From Allomyces arbusculus (taxonomy: Eukaryota; Blastocladiomycota; Blastocladiomycetes; Blastocladiales; Blastocladiaceae), in the NCBI GenBank assembly GCA_027604705.1, contig JADHYV010000152.1:1-21305 (forward strand): a stretch of DNA of 21,305 nucleotides. Reading direction: 5' to 3'. A model generated the notes under the pieces. The model ran no database searches. It worked only from the letters and a program-made list of their open reading frames with translations, and had not been told where the DNA came from. Shown here piece by piece: positions 1 to 8,940 of this stretch. The position numbers were made by a program, and so were the translations under genes. The stretch's first letter is position 1. The number at the start of each line of letters is the position of its first letter.

Positions 1-714
1 CCGCTCTACTCGGTCGGTGTTGGCGAGCTGGGCCAGGAGCCGAACGAGCTCGAGACCAACTTGCAGTCGGCGCTCAACTTGGCCGAGGCATGGAACGCGA
101 TCCTGTTGCTCGACGAGGCCGACGTGTTCTTGGAGCAGCGGTCGAACCACGAGATGCATCGCAACGCATGTGGTACGTTTGCTCTGACTCTCGCCCACCT
201 TCCGTTCCTATTTCTGGACCATAGCTGACCTTCTCCACCGTGCATAGTCGCCATTTTCCTGCGCACGCTCGAATTCTACTCGGGCATCCTGTTCCTGACG
301 ACCAACCGCGTCGCCTCGTTCGACGCTGCTTTCCACTCGCGCATTTCGCTCGCGCTCCGCTACCCGGACCTGAACGAGACCTCGCGGCACGCCATCTGGA
401 CGCAAGTCCTCGACCGCATCCACCACGGCGACCACGCGGCCTGGGCCGACCGGATCCCGCTCACGGACCTCGTCAAGCTGCCGCTCAACGGTCGTCGGAT
501 CAAGGGAGTCTTGCGCACCGCGCAGGCCATGGCCGTGCACGAACAGGTGCCGCTCGCGCTCGAGCATATCGACACGGTGCTGGAGTTGGTGCGCGACTTT
601 GCCGAGGATTTGGATAATTCCGAGGAGACGCCGAATGGGGTTGTCGCGCGCACGGCCGACCCGGGGTTGGTGCCGCAGATGCTGGCAGGCATTGGTGCGG
701 ACGCGCGGGAGTAA
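1..714 (+). CDS. AAA+ ATPase, C-terminal part (5' end outside window)
   Basis: This is the C-terminal end of a fungal AAA+ ATPase of the large uncharacterised family that usually carries an N-terminal DUF7025-type region. Exons are 1-172 and 248-714; the 75-bp intron (donor GTACGT, acceptor CATAG, branch CTGAC) interrupts a Val codon. The visible 212 residues show Walker B (LLLDEADVFLEQRS, about residues 34-47), the family signature RNACVAIFLRTLEFYSGILF across the splice, and sensor-1 (FLTTNRV) followed by a FDAAFHSRISLALRYP block with the expected arginines. Walker A lies upstream, outside the window. The frame is clean up to the TAA stop. The substrate of this family is not established, so ATP-driven remodelling is a family inference only. 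The intron position is supported because joining the exons restores a conserved motif. Confidence 0.9.
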
Positions 715-805
715 GGGAGTGATTGCTGGGTGGGGTGGTGAGTGGATTTGTGATAACGTGTTTTCATTTACCAACATGACGACCTTGGGGCCTTCGATTC
801 ATCTG

Positions 806-815
806 TGTCATGACA
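806..815. promoter_or_regulatory. Perfect 10-bp palindrome TGTCATGACA
   Basis: This self-complementary decamer lies 12 bp before the 35-bp tandem repeat. It shares the TGACA/TGTCA half-site with the dyads inside that repeat, so three dyads of the same half-site lie within about 80 bp. A transcription-factor cluster is an inference. Confidence 0.4.
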
Positions 816-827
816 ATGTGATGTAGG

Positions 828-897
828 CAGGCGATCGTGACAAGTTTGTCACATTCCATTGTCAGGCGATCGTGACAAGTTTGTCACATTCCATTGT
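828..897. repeat. Perfect tandem duplication of a 35-bp unit containing a dyad
   Basis: Two identical 35-bp units lie head to tail (828-862 and 863-897). Each contains GTGACAA-GT-TTGTCAC, a 7-bp inverted repeat with a 2-bp spacer, at 837-852 and 872-887. Perfect identity points to a recent duplication. The dyad looks like a site for a dimeric DNA-binding protein with a TGACA-type half-site. It could serve the downstream DUF4139 gene, 563 bp away, or be functionless. Confidence 0.9.
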
Positions 898-1420
898 GGG
901 CAGAAATGGTGCATGGCGCGCATCATCGAGCGCGGATCGAATCGACTACACCATGCGATACTCGAGGAAGTATTGGGGCCTGCATTGGTTCGTGTAAACG
1001 TAAAACATGAGCTCTCAGCTCAACAAACAGCGGCGCGCCTAAACAGCACCGAGTGCGTTGTCAGCCTTCATGAGGGGAAACATGCTGAACCAAATCGGCG
1101 TGCGTGCGGGGCCATGCCTCTCATCTTTCACACATAAGTGGCGCTGGAAAGGTATTCAGCGAATCGACTCAAAATTGACTCTTTGAAGCGACTGTTGCGC
1201 ATTCATAGATCAGTGTGGGGTGACAGTCGTACTGTTGGCAACGTGTTTTGCTTCTTGACGAAAGAACAGCGTGGGAACGGCCGAACTGCTTTTGAGGTTG
1301 CACGAGGTTAATTTTCGGTGCCGCAGTCATGGTCCATGCATGGCCGCCTCGCACCACTCGACCACTCGCCCTCCCCCTGGTTGGCGTTTTCTTGGCAACG
1401 CGGAGCCCAGGTCTCGTCGA

Positions 1421-1428
1421 TTTAAAAA
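1421..1428 (+). promoter_or_regulatory. TATA-like element of the DUF4139 gene
   Basis: TTTAAAAA lies 33-40 bp upstream of the chosen ATG at 1461. With a start site about 25-30 bp downstream this would give a very short 5' leader, which favours the ATG at 1461 or the second in-frame ATG at 1512. Confidence 0.4.
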
Positions 1429-1460
1429 CCAGCCATCCCCCGCACAAACGCGTCTCTCAA

Positions 1461-3475
1461 ATGTCACTCCAAGCACCGACATCTGCAAGCACACCTGTCA
1501 TCTCGCCAACAATGCCCGCCGCGCCGTACACACTCACAGTCGATGCGGCAAAGTACCCGATCGGCAAGGTCACCGTGTACCAGGACCGTGCTGAAGTGCA
1601 GCGCACACTTGCTGCCCTCACCCTGACGCGCCGTCAAGGTGCCTGTATCGTGCGCGTGCGCGGTATTTCCGATGCTGTTGACTCGGATTCGATTCGGTAC
1701 GCATCTTGGACACTGTTCGAGAACATGGTGTTCAATCTGTTTGCGGGATCTGACGCGCTGTTCCTCTCTTCGATAGTGTCGACGGCCGTGGCGACGCCGT
1801 GATTGTCGATGTGGTCGCCAAGGAAGTGTACGAGTCACTCGACGACTCGGTCTTGTCGGCGCGCGCGCAGGCGACCAAGGACCGCAAGGCCAAGCTCGCC
1901 GAGCTTGACCGGCAGCTCGAAGATTTGCACCTCGACCAAGCGCTGCTCTCTGACCAAGTGAACGTCATTACCAACTACGCCAAGGCCGTGACGACGCCGA
2001 CGTCGGCCAAGGACGCGTCCACACAACCACTGCAGGGCGCCGATGTCTTCTTTGGCTCGTTTATCGGCCAGTACGCGCACGCGCTCGCCGAGATCAAGCG
2101 CAAGCTGCTCACGATTGACCGCGACATCAAGGCCAAGGAGCGCGAGCGCGAGGCTTTCGCCGAACCGTCCGACGCCGAGGGCATCTACGCGCCCACCTCG
2201 TCGCGGATCCAGGTCGTTGAAGTCACGCTCGAGACCAAGGTGACGAGCGATTCCAAAGACGAGCCGCTCGAGGTCGACCTCGACATCACATACATTGTGC
2301 ACCGCGCATCGTGGACGCCGCTCTACGACCTGCGCGTGTTTTCGCAGTCCGACTCGACCAAGCTCACCTACGCGGCCAACATGCAGCAATCGACGGGCGA
2401 AGACTGGACCGACGTGGAGCTCACGCTGTCGACGGCCAAGGTCGCCCGGCTGCACGGCGAGGCGCCCGCCTACAAGAGGCGGTGGACCCTGGCCGCGTAC
2501 CGCCCGCGCCCGCCGATGCCCAAGGTGACCGAGTCTGCGCTTGGCGACATTAGTCGGTTTCGCTCTGCGAGGCCCGCAACCGCTCGCGCTATGCCGCCGG
2601 GGGAATCCGAGCGCGAAGCGTTTGCCGTCGTGATGGCGTCAATCGTGGACGACGAGGACGACGATAATGATGACCAGTTCCAGACGACTGCTGCCGGGGT
2701 CGCGGCGGGTTTGACGGCGACGGCCTACCGGATCCCGTCCACAGCCACAATTCCGTCGGACGACTCGCAACACCGCGTCACCGTCGCGCTGCTCGACCTG
2801 CCCGTGACTCTCGAACACACGGCGTGCCCAAAACTCGACCCGACGGCGTACCTGACGGCCAAGATCACCAATGCGTCGGCGTATACGTGGCTCGCGGGCC
2901 CGGCCAACGTCTTCCTCGACCACGCGTTTGTCGCCAAGTCGCGCCTGTCGATGGTCTTGCCCGGCGCGAAACTGACGACCTCGCTCGGCCCGGACCCGGC
3001 AGTCGCCGTGCAGTACCGCCCCGTGGAAAAGTTCACCGAGTCGCGCGTCTCGGCGGGCCTGTTCACATCCTCGGCGTCGGACCGCACCGCTATCACCTAC
3101 ACGCAGCGCACCGTGCTCGAGAACAAGAACACGACCAAGGGTGTCACGCTCACGCTCGCCGACCAGGTCCCGACCACGACGTCGTCCGACATTGTCGTCA
3201 CGCTGCTCGAACCGGCCGACAAGCAGGTCACCAAGCTGGCGTCGCGCAACGCTGCAGTCGAGACCGACGGGACCAAGGCTGTGGGCACCGCTTCGGCCCA
3301 GAGCAGCAACGCGTCGCTCAACCGCTCGTCGCGCACGGCCAGTGTCGTGCTGTACGAGGACTTGGGCGTCGTCGAGTGGAAGATTGAGCTCAAACCGGGC
3401 GAGAAGCGCGAGGTCGCGCTCAAGTACGCTGTCTCGTACCCAATGCGCATGAGGATTGAAGGGTTGAATGGTTAG
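1461..3475 (+). CDS. DUF4140/DUF4139 domain protein (MuiA-like)
   Basis: This is a 644-residue protein of the family that includes bacterial 'mucoidy inhibitor A' homologues and many fungal proteins of unknown biochemical role. Exons are 1461-1696 and 1777-3475; the 80-bp intron (donor GTACGC, acceptor GATAG) splits an Arg codon. Splicing joins DSIR to VDGRGDAVIVDV, the usual end of the N-terminal DUF4140 beta-domain, which begins around GKVTVYQDRAEVQR. A coiled-coil region follows (about residues 90-200). DUF4139 starts near EVTLETKV and contains the typical ASWTPLYDLRV. An acidic stretch (DDEDDDNDD) forms a loop, and the protein ends as the family does, near SYPMRMRIEGL. No signal peptide or membrane segment is visible. 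The ATG at 1461 was taken as the first after the TATA-like element; the ATG at 1512 is an alternative 17 residues shorter. Confidence 0.88.
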
Positions 3476-3650
3476 TTGTGTGTGAGAATTGAGTCCGTTC
3501 TAAATCGGGTGGAGGTTCGTATTGCAGAATACAAATAATTTTCGGGTTCTGTGTTTGGTTGGATCGCTGCAGCAACTTTTCGTTATTGAACCATTATCCC
3601 ACATCCACAAGCTCGACCTCGTCGAAATGACACAAAGCCCTTCCGCCGGC

Positions 3651-4472
3651 TTAACTCTTCCCCGTTTCGTTCTTCGACACGTGCCACGCATCGTTGAGCA
3701 GCGTTGCAAGATACTCGAGGTTGGCGAGGTTTGCCTTGCCCTCCTGCTCTCGGCAAAGCAAACCGCGTGTGAGTAGTGTCGACGTCCAGGTGGGATTCTT
3801 GGCAGCGCGAACGCCGAACATGCCCACGACCTTGCTCGCACTCACGACGATTTTGACCATGCCCAGGGCCTCGTTCTTCAGCTCATTGTTTACTTTGCCG
3901 ACAAGGTATGCCGGCAGCTTGGTCTCCTCTACGCCGCACTCGATCAGGCCCTTGACGAGCGTCGCGCTCGCCCATCCTTGGGTCAGCGGCCACGATACAT
4001 TGAGCTGCTCTACCGTATCGACAGTGGCGCCGCCGGGAACATTTCGCCATTTCCATGCCACCGCAGCAGAAAGCAAGCTGGACGCAACCATCGCATTAGG
4101 TGTGAAGGGCCCTTGCGGATATACGTGAATGGTCCTGTCCCGGATATCAACGTCGTAGATATTCATGTTGTCGACGGCGAGATACAGCAGGGCCGGGGAA
4201 ACTGCCACGGCGACGGGGTTGGGCGCGTCGCGCTGCTGCAGCGACCAGGATTGTACAGGCTGGATGAAACTCATGGCCCAGACTTGTGGCTCACGCGCCG
4301 TGGCGACAAGCACAATGGCCGTGATCACGACGGCGAGAATAGCGAGAACGACGACAGCGCAGACAATGCGCATCGCGCGCGACTTGGGGATGAGGCGACG
4401 CGTCAGGTTGGCAGGTGCGTCATTCGGGTTCGACGGTTTTCCGGTCGTGCCAAGCTCGATTTCTTGCGTCAT
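3651..4472 (-). CDS. Single-pass membrane protein, paralogue A (possibly LEA2-like)
   Basis: This is a 273-residue single-exon gene. A hydrophilic N-terminus of about 33 residues with basic residues (RRLIPKSRAMR) precedes one strong membrane segment (about 35-58, VCAVVVLAILAVVITAIVLV). A C-terminal domain of about 210 residues follows; the positive-inside rule places it outside or in the lumen. It is clearly paralogous to the gene at 5311-6099: shared features are the AMSF motif after the membrane segment, the VPGG motif, LVKGLIECGVEETKLP against LAKGLLDCGIAAEKLP, KVVGMFGVR against KVVGVFGVR, and the end LLNDAWHV. The pattern of a short basic tail, one helix and a beta-rich domain with an NPN-type turn (seen in paralogue B) resembles LEA2-fold membrane proteins, but that is only a suggestion. 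Function is unknown. A TATA-like GATAAAA (minus strand, about 4567-4573) lies about 95 bp upstream. Confidence 0.8.
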   Translation of the reverse strand: MTQEIELGTTGKPSNPNDAPANLTRRLIPKSRAMRIVCAVVVLAILAVVITAIVLVATAREPQVWAMSFIQPVQSWSLQQRDAPNPVAVAVSPALLYLAVDNMNIYDVDIRDRTIHVYPQGPFTPNAMVASSLLSAAVAWKWRNVPGGATVDTVEQLNVSWPLTQGWASATLVKGLIECGVEETKLPAYLVGKVNNELKNEALGMVKIVVSASKVVGMFGVRAAKNPTWTSTLLTRGLLCREQEGKANLANLEYLATLLNDAWHVSKNETGKS

Positions 4473-5310
4473 GGTCGTGTGAATGATAAAGGGTGCTGAA
4501 TCTGGTGTTTGGGGCAGTGTGGGTCGTTGCGACTCGGTGGAGAAGGACGCTTAGACGGGCGACGAGGTTTTATCGGCCGGTAAAGCGCAACGTCGACAAA
4601 GAGGGATGCCAGCACACGCGCACTTTTGGGTTCGCCACCAAGTTTTTGTTCCATTTCACAAAACAACTTCAGAATCGTCAAATGTGGTGACGCCTCCCTA
4701 GTTTGTTCTAGAAGTGCATGCATCATTCAAACGATGCAAGAGTCGAGACCATCAAAGGCAGCATGAGCGGACAGCCATGGGCACGTAGTACGCACGTTTT
4801 GACTCGGCCAAGCAACCTGCAGAATGGCGCTAACTGCAAACACCGAAAAGGTCCGAAAGTGACCAGAGGTGGCTGAGCAGGCGTGCTTGTCCCCAAGTTG
4901 TCGGGCATGAAACCTTCGTGTGGCGCGTCCTTCTTACCTGTGTCGCCGGGTGTCGCGCCTGGTCTATTTCGAGCATCCCTTCCTCCATGAATGTGAAATC
5001 CGTAATTAACAACGTTGTGGTTGTGAAGCTCACACGTATGTGTCCAAACACACGCACGTACATTTTTCGAACCCGTTGCATATGCGTCTCTGCATTCGGC
5101 TCAAATTCTATATCAGCGACGAGACGCATAAAAAATTGGGTGGAGAAGGTAGGAGACACATTGATAATATTGGCCGATGAACGTACAGCTCGAGTACCAC
5201 CAGGTGTTTTGACAAGGACGCAAGAATAGATACAATGACGGCTGTTGCTCACAAGAAGGTTATACGTGAGAAAATCAAAAGAAGTCTAATGAACTATTAA
5301 CTTAGCGTCC
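4473..5310. other. Intergenic region between membrane-protein paralogues
   Basis: This 838-bp spacer becomes clearly AT-richer from about 4920 to 5300. Overlapping frames of 103 residues (+, 4918-5229) and 140 residues (-, 4830-5252) occupy the same bases. Neither has recognisable motifs or the GC-rich third positions of the real genes, so I call neither. A TTCTAGAA palindrome (4706-4713) and a 6-bp inverted repeat TGCATC/GATGCA just after it are the only small structures seen. Confidence 0.6.
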
Positions 5311-6099
5311 TCAATCCTTTTTCACATGCCATGCATCATTGAGCAACGTCGATAGGCGCTCGAGGTTGGCCCGGCTTGTCAATACGGCCGGATCCGGGCA
5401 CAGCAACGAACTTGCTGGTAGCTTCGACGTCCACTCGGAGTCAGTCGCAACGCGCACACCAAACACGCCCACCACCTTACGCGCCCGTGTGCGGACCGTA
5501 ACCAATGTCTGCGACTCGTCGTTGCCCTTGGACGCTGCTTGCGCGACAAGATGCGAGGGTAGCTTTTCCGCTGCAATGCCACAGTCAAGGAGACCCTTGG
5601 CGAGCACGCGGGCCGACTCGGTTCCAGTCAGCTGCCATGCGACCTTGATGGGTCGTGTCGTTTCGGTCCACTTGTTACCGCCAGGCACTTCGAGCCACGA
5701 CATGGCAGCGGGCCATGGGCCCGATGCGACTTGATTCGAGGGCACGGGTGGCGCGGACGCATACACGGCAATCTTAACGTTGTTCATGTCGACGGTGTAG
5801 CTGTTCGGATTGGTGGACCGCAGCAAGACTTGGGCATAACCTGAAAGTTCGGCGACGGGCTCCGACGAGTTGGAAGACTCTCGCAGTGACCACGTCCCCC
5901 CGGTGTTGCTGAAGGACATGGCCGAGACATTTGGCGTCTGAGCAGTGGCCACGAGTACGATTGCCATCGTCACGGCGGCGAGGATGATCGCCACGACCGC
6001 AGCGCATGCAATGCGCTTGCCACGGGTTTGTGGAATATACCGACGCGGTGCAGGCGGGCTCCAGGGCTTGTCGTGAGCGTTCCTTGCTTCTGCGGTCAT
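5311..6099 (-). CDS. Single-pass membrane protein, paralogue B (possibly LEA2-like)
   Basis: This is a 262-residue single-exon gene, tandem to and in the same orientation as paralogue A. The start was set at 6099 (MTAEAR) because paralogue A begins MTQEIE at a similar distance from the membrane segment; an upstream in-frame ATG at 6183 would add 28 residues. The N-terminus is short and basic (RRYIPQTRGKR), followed by one helix (about residues 31-55) and then AMSF. The outer domain contains a clear LLRSTNPNSYTVDMNNVKIAVY block, where an NPN turn sits between beta strands as in LEA2-type domains. The C-terminal half matches paralogue A (KGLLDCG, KVVGVFGVR, LLNDAWHV). A cell-surface or endomembrane location is predicted, but its role is unknown. 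Conservation through to the last residues suggests both copies are functional. Confidence 0.8.
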   Translation of the reverse strand: MTAEARNAHDKPWSPPAPRRYIPQTRGKRIACAAVVAIILAAVTMAIVLVATAQTPNVSAMSFSNTGGTWSLRESSNSSEPVAELSGYAQVLLRSTNPNSYTVDMNNVKIAVYASAPPVPSNQVASGPWPAAMSWLEVPGGNKWTETTRPIKVAWQLTGTESARVLAKGLLDCGIAAEKLPSHLVAQAASKGNDESQTLVTVRTRARKVVGVFGVRVATDSEWTSKLPASSLLCPDPAVLTSRANLERLSTLLNDAWHVKKD

Positions 6100-6316
6100 A
6101 GAGGCTGATTGTGGTTGAGCGTGGTAGGGAGGACGTTGATAGAGTCGCGGTCGCGCAGGGAAATGAGCTTTTGGTGCAGCCAAGGAACGGACGATGGTTG
6201 CTTTTGAGGCCGGTCGGGGAACACCGAGAGCATGGTAATTGCTGATGGGGGATCACCACTTCCGCGCTCGACCGCGGAGGTCGACCGATTTCGATGAAGG
6301 CTCGTCGAGTGGAAAA

Positions 6317-6691
6317 TTACCGATTGACCATATGAACGCTGCTCTGGTAGCAGGGAGCTCCCTTGCAAAGCCAAAGGCACTGTTCATCCATTGTTCGAAC
6401 CAAAATTAGTTCGTTCATGGGTGGTGACCTCGGGCTTGGGTCATGAATCTGGTGCTCATCTGGAAACAATCTGGCAGGCAGGTTGAACCCACCGAAAACA
6501 CACGGCCCTGGTTCGGGCGCGACGGTAACTTCCTCTTGCTCTGAGTCTGGAGCAGTATGCACTGCAGGGAACGGCCTGGAGTGGAGCGAGGACTGGCCTC
6601 GTATCATCATTGCGGTGATCATGCAAAGAGGCGCAGCCACAAGGAGTGGAAATCCCCAGCAGACATTGTTCGCCGACCAGAATTGGCGCAT
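6317..6691 (-). CDS. Doubtful small protein with N-terminal hydrophobic segment
   Basis: This is a 124-residue open frame. Its first 32 residues contain a hydrophobic stretch (about 12-28, WGFPLLVAAPLCMITAMM) that could be a signal anchor. The rest is hydrophilic and Pro-rich, with no recognised domain. It lies between two real genes and shares no similarity with them. Codon use is mixed, without the strong C/G third-position bias of the certain genes. It may be a small lineage-specific gene, an exon of something larger, or chance. Confidence 0.22.
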   Translation of the reverse strand: MRQFWSANNVCWGFPLLVAAPLCMITAMMIRGQSSLHSRPFPAVHTAPDSEQEEVTVAPEPGPCVFGGFNLPARLFPDEHQIHDPSPRSPPMNELILVRTMDEQCLWLCKGAPCYQSSVHMVNR

Positions 6692-6893
6692 CTAAGCCGC
6701 GATGCAATCGATACACATGAGGTGTGCAGAGTCCGGCGATGTTCTTGTGAGCTGCTTTGAAGCGGGCTTTCAGCTCACATGATGGTCACCAAATGCGATG
6801 TCGGTGTGCTGAGCGCCAGATCACGACTTCGTACTTGCTCCTCGGCCATGGTTCTTTCGCGCCAGTACAGCATCGTGACATTGGGCCGTCACG

Positions 6894-6901
6894 TATAAAT
6901 A
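6894..6901 (+). promoter_or_regulatory. TATA box of the lectin gene
   Basis: TATAAATA lies 109 bp upstream of the lectin ATG at 7010. It is the clearest TATA box in the window and is consistent with an inducible, secreted-protein gene. Confidence 0.6.
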
Positions 6902-7009
6902 CAGATGCGCGGCCGCCTTGGCATGGTCTGGCATATCGTAAAACCATCTGCAACAGGCTGCACCAACCACCTCCATTTCCCTCACTCATCAACACCACGC
7001 GGCACCGCA

Positions 7010-8648
7010 ATGTCGACCAAGCTGAGCATTTTGACCCTTCTTTCCCTCGTGTGGGCCTGCTCTGCCGGCAGTTCCTGGCACCGCGAGTGTGTGTCAACCT
7101 TCTCCACCCGATCCACCGTCGCGAACAAGCGCGCGACTCGACGCCTGCGATCATGCTGCTCCAAGCCATATTATTGGCCCGATCTCACAAAATGTTACCA
7201 TTTTCGGCCATAGACGAGTCCAAATCGCCAACATTGGCCTTGTCCACCAGGACGGCGTCTCAAATGCTGGCCGCTGTGTCAACTTTGACGTCGACTCAGC
7301 AAGTCCGTGCCGTTTCTGGGGCTGACGGCGCCGCCGTCACGTTCCTTTCTTGCTGACCGAGTTCATGGTGCTAATAGATGGCGTGTGGGCGCGCGCCTCG
7401 ATGTGGGCATGCCACAACGACCCCAAGGACCCGAACGTGGATCAACAGGTTCGTATTGACACGCGCGTGATCAACTGTCGATCGTTGCCGCGCTGACTCG
7501 CGAGAGCCTCGTGCAGGTGTTCAACCAAGGCGGGTACACGTTCGAAAACGGCATCGACACGCAGGTGCAGTTCCGCAAAACCTGGAAGGGCAAGCAGTAT
7601 TGTCTCGACGTCGAAGGCGGCAACGCAGTGCCAGGCGCCAACGTCCGCTGGTGGGAGTGGTGCGCTTGGAATGCAATCTCGATTTGATACAGATCGTAAT
7701 CGTTCACTGACACCACGAAAACCAAATTTCTCTTACTCTTTCTCTGATCGTAGCAACGACAGCGTGGCTCAGCAGTGGTTTTGGAGTTGGGAGGGCGGCA
7801 ACCGATTCCGCGCAAATCAGAATCGTGATCTCTGCCTGGACCCTCGTGGTGGTGCGCATTGTGACCTCGACTGCGGAATCGATAGCGCACACGACGTCGA
7901 GAAATCAACTAACAAGTTCTTCGCTCACAAAATAGGCTGGGGCGAGGACCGCAACGGCCAGGACCTCAACTTGTGGCCGTGCCATGACGGCCCCGAGCAA
8001 AAGTTTGACGCCGCCGACCCGGGCGCCTATGCTACCAACGTGCTGTGGGACCTGCAAAAGGAGTGCAGCGCTAAGTCGGTTGACCAAATCAAGTACTGCA
8101 CGTATCAGTGCCCGACGCTCCATGATCGCAAGAGGGGCGCGGCAATTGTGATAGGTGGCGTGACGGCCGTGTGCGGCCTCTTGGGCCCGTTTGCCGCGCT
8201 CGCGTGCGGCACGTTCCTGCCGTGGGTCAAGCTCGAGATTGAGGACGCGCCGTGCGGATGCCATTGCGGCCCGTGGGATCCGCCTCGCCCGCGGCCTGGG
8301 CCGGGCCGTCCGCCCGTCGACTTTGCCAAGAACAACGGGAAGGCGGCAGAGGAGGTTGCTTTGACGCTCGCCAACGGGACTGTAATCATGGTGCCGGAGC
8401 GCACGCTCATCGCGTCCAACACGAACTTCGCGCGACTCAACACGAACTGGACGGCCGGGCTTGTCTACACGACGGGCACACGGCCCGTGGCCAAGCCTTA
8501 TTCGACGCCAACCGACCTGCTCGAGAAGGCGCGCTATGATCTCTCGAAACAGCAAGCGTCGAAGCAGGAGTCGCTCGCTGAGACTACTGTGATCCGCGCA
8601 TCACCACAGGCGACCGCGACTGTACGTGCAGCGCTTGGCAGTAAATAA
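7010..8648 (+). CDS. Secreted ricin-B-type beta-trefoil protein with hydrophobic C-terminal segment
   Basis: Five exons (7010-7086, 7214-7302, 7378-7448, 7517-7659, 7754-8648) give 424 residues with no stop. Residues 1-20 are a signal peptide (KLSILTLLSLVWACSAG). Three beta-trefoil lobes follow at about 27-210: CVNFDVDSANG...MWACHND...DQQVF, then YCLDVEGG...VRWWECNDSVAQQW, then LCLDPRGG...LWPCHDG...EQKFD. These are the Cys pairs and Q-x-W/F motifs of ricin-B lectins, which typically bind galactose or related glycans. Each of the last three introns (75, 68 and 94 bp) falls inside a lobe motif and restores it when removed. Intron 1 (127 bp, donor GTGTGT, acceptor CATAG) is the least certain. 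After the trefoil come a hydrophobic stretch (about 253-283), a Cys cluster (CGCHCG), a Pro-rich stretch and a hydrophilic tail I do not recognise. An AATAAA overlaps the stop codon. Confidence 0.78.
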
Positions 8649-8940
8649 ATCGAACTTTTGATCGCAAAGAATGTTGCTCTTGCTGTTCGTCTTTCGAAGC
8701 GATACCAGAACACAGCGTGCTGCCGTGGACAAGACGGGCCTCGATCATGGTTGGAGAGCCATGAGGTCAAGCCAAAGGGAAGGTCGACGAGTCGAGCTGG
8801 ACTGGATGAGAGCCGGCAGGTGCCTGACCGGCACATGAAAATCCGTTGGGACGGTGGAAAACCGCTTTCCAAGCCGTCATCGAGAACCGTCAAAAGAGCA
8901 CTATAAAACACTGACGATTTATGTGGAACGTGGCTCCTCA

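Larger units (their letters stand above)
715..1460. other. Intergenic region with tandem dyad repeat and MuiA-like promoter
   Basis: This 746-bp spacer separates the AAA ATPase stop from the DUF4139 gene start. The short open frames on both strands have no recognisable motif and look like chance. It holds a TGACA-rich cluster with a 35-bp tandem duplication (828-897) and a TTTAAAAA element just before the next gene. Confidence 0.7.
6100..7009. other. Divergent intergenic region (paralogue B / lectin)
   Basis: This 910-bp region lies between divergently transcribed genes. It contains the lectin TATA box (6894-6901) and a doubtful minus-strand frame (6317-6691), listed separately. Near the paralogue B start the minus strand reads AAGCTCATTTCCCT. 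The pseudogene copy at 19.7 kb has the similar AAGCCCATTTCCCT just before its ATG, so part of the leader is shared. Confidence 0.5.

Noticed and set aside
828-897. CRISPR-like repeat
   Set aside because: Only two units with no spacer between them; it is a simple tandem duplication in a eukaryotic genome.
859-1137. 92-residue plus-strand open frame after the tandem repeat
   Set aside because: It starts inside the duplicated repeat and has no motif; likely chance.
1835-2455. 206-residue minus-strand open frame antisense to the DUF4139 gene
   Set aside because: It is a mirror of GC-rich coding sequence; the plus strand has the clear domain.
4706-4713. Heat-shock element (TTCTAGAA)
   Set aside because: Only two half-sites, without the third NGAAN unit that a functional element usually needs.
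4830-5252. 140-residue minus-strand open frame
   Set aside because: It lies in an AT-richer island with a competing frame on the other strand, and has no recognisable motif or suitable codon use.
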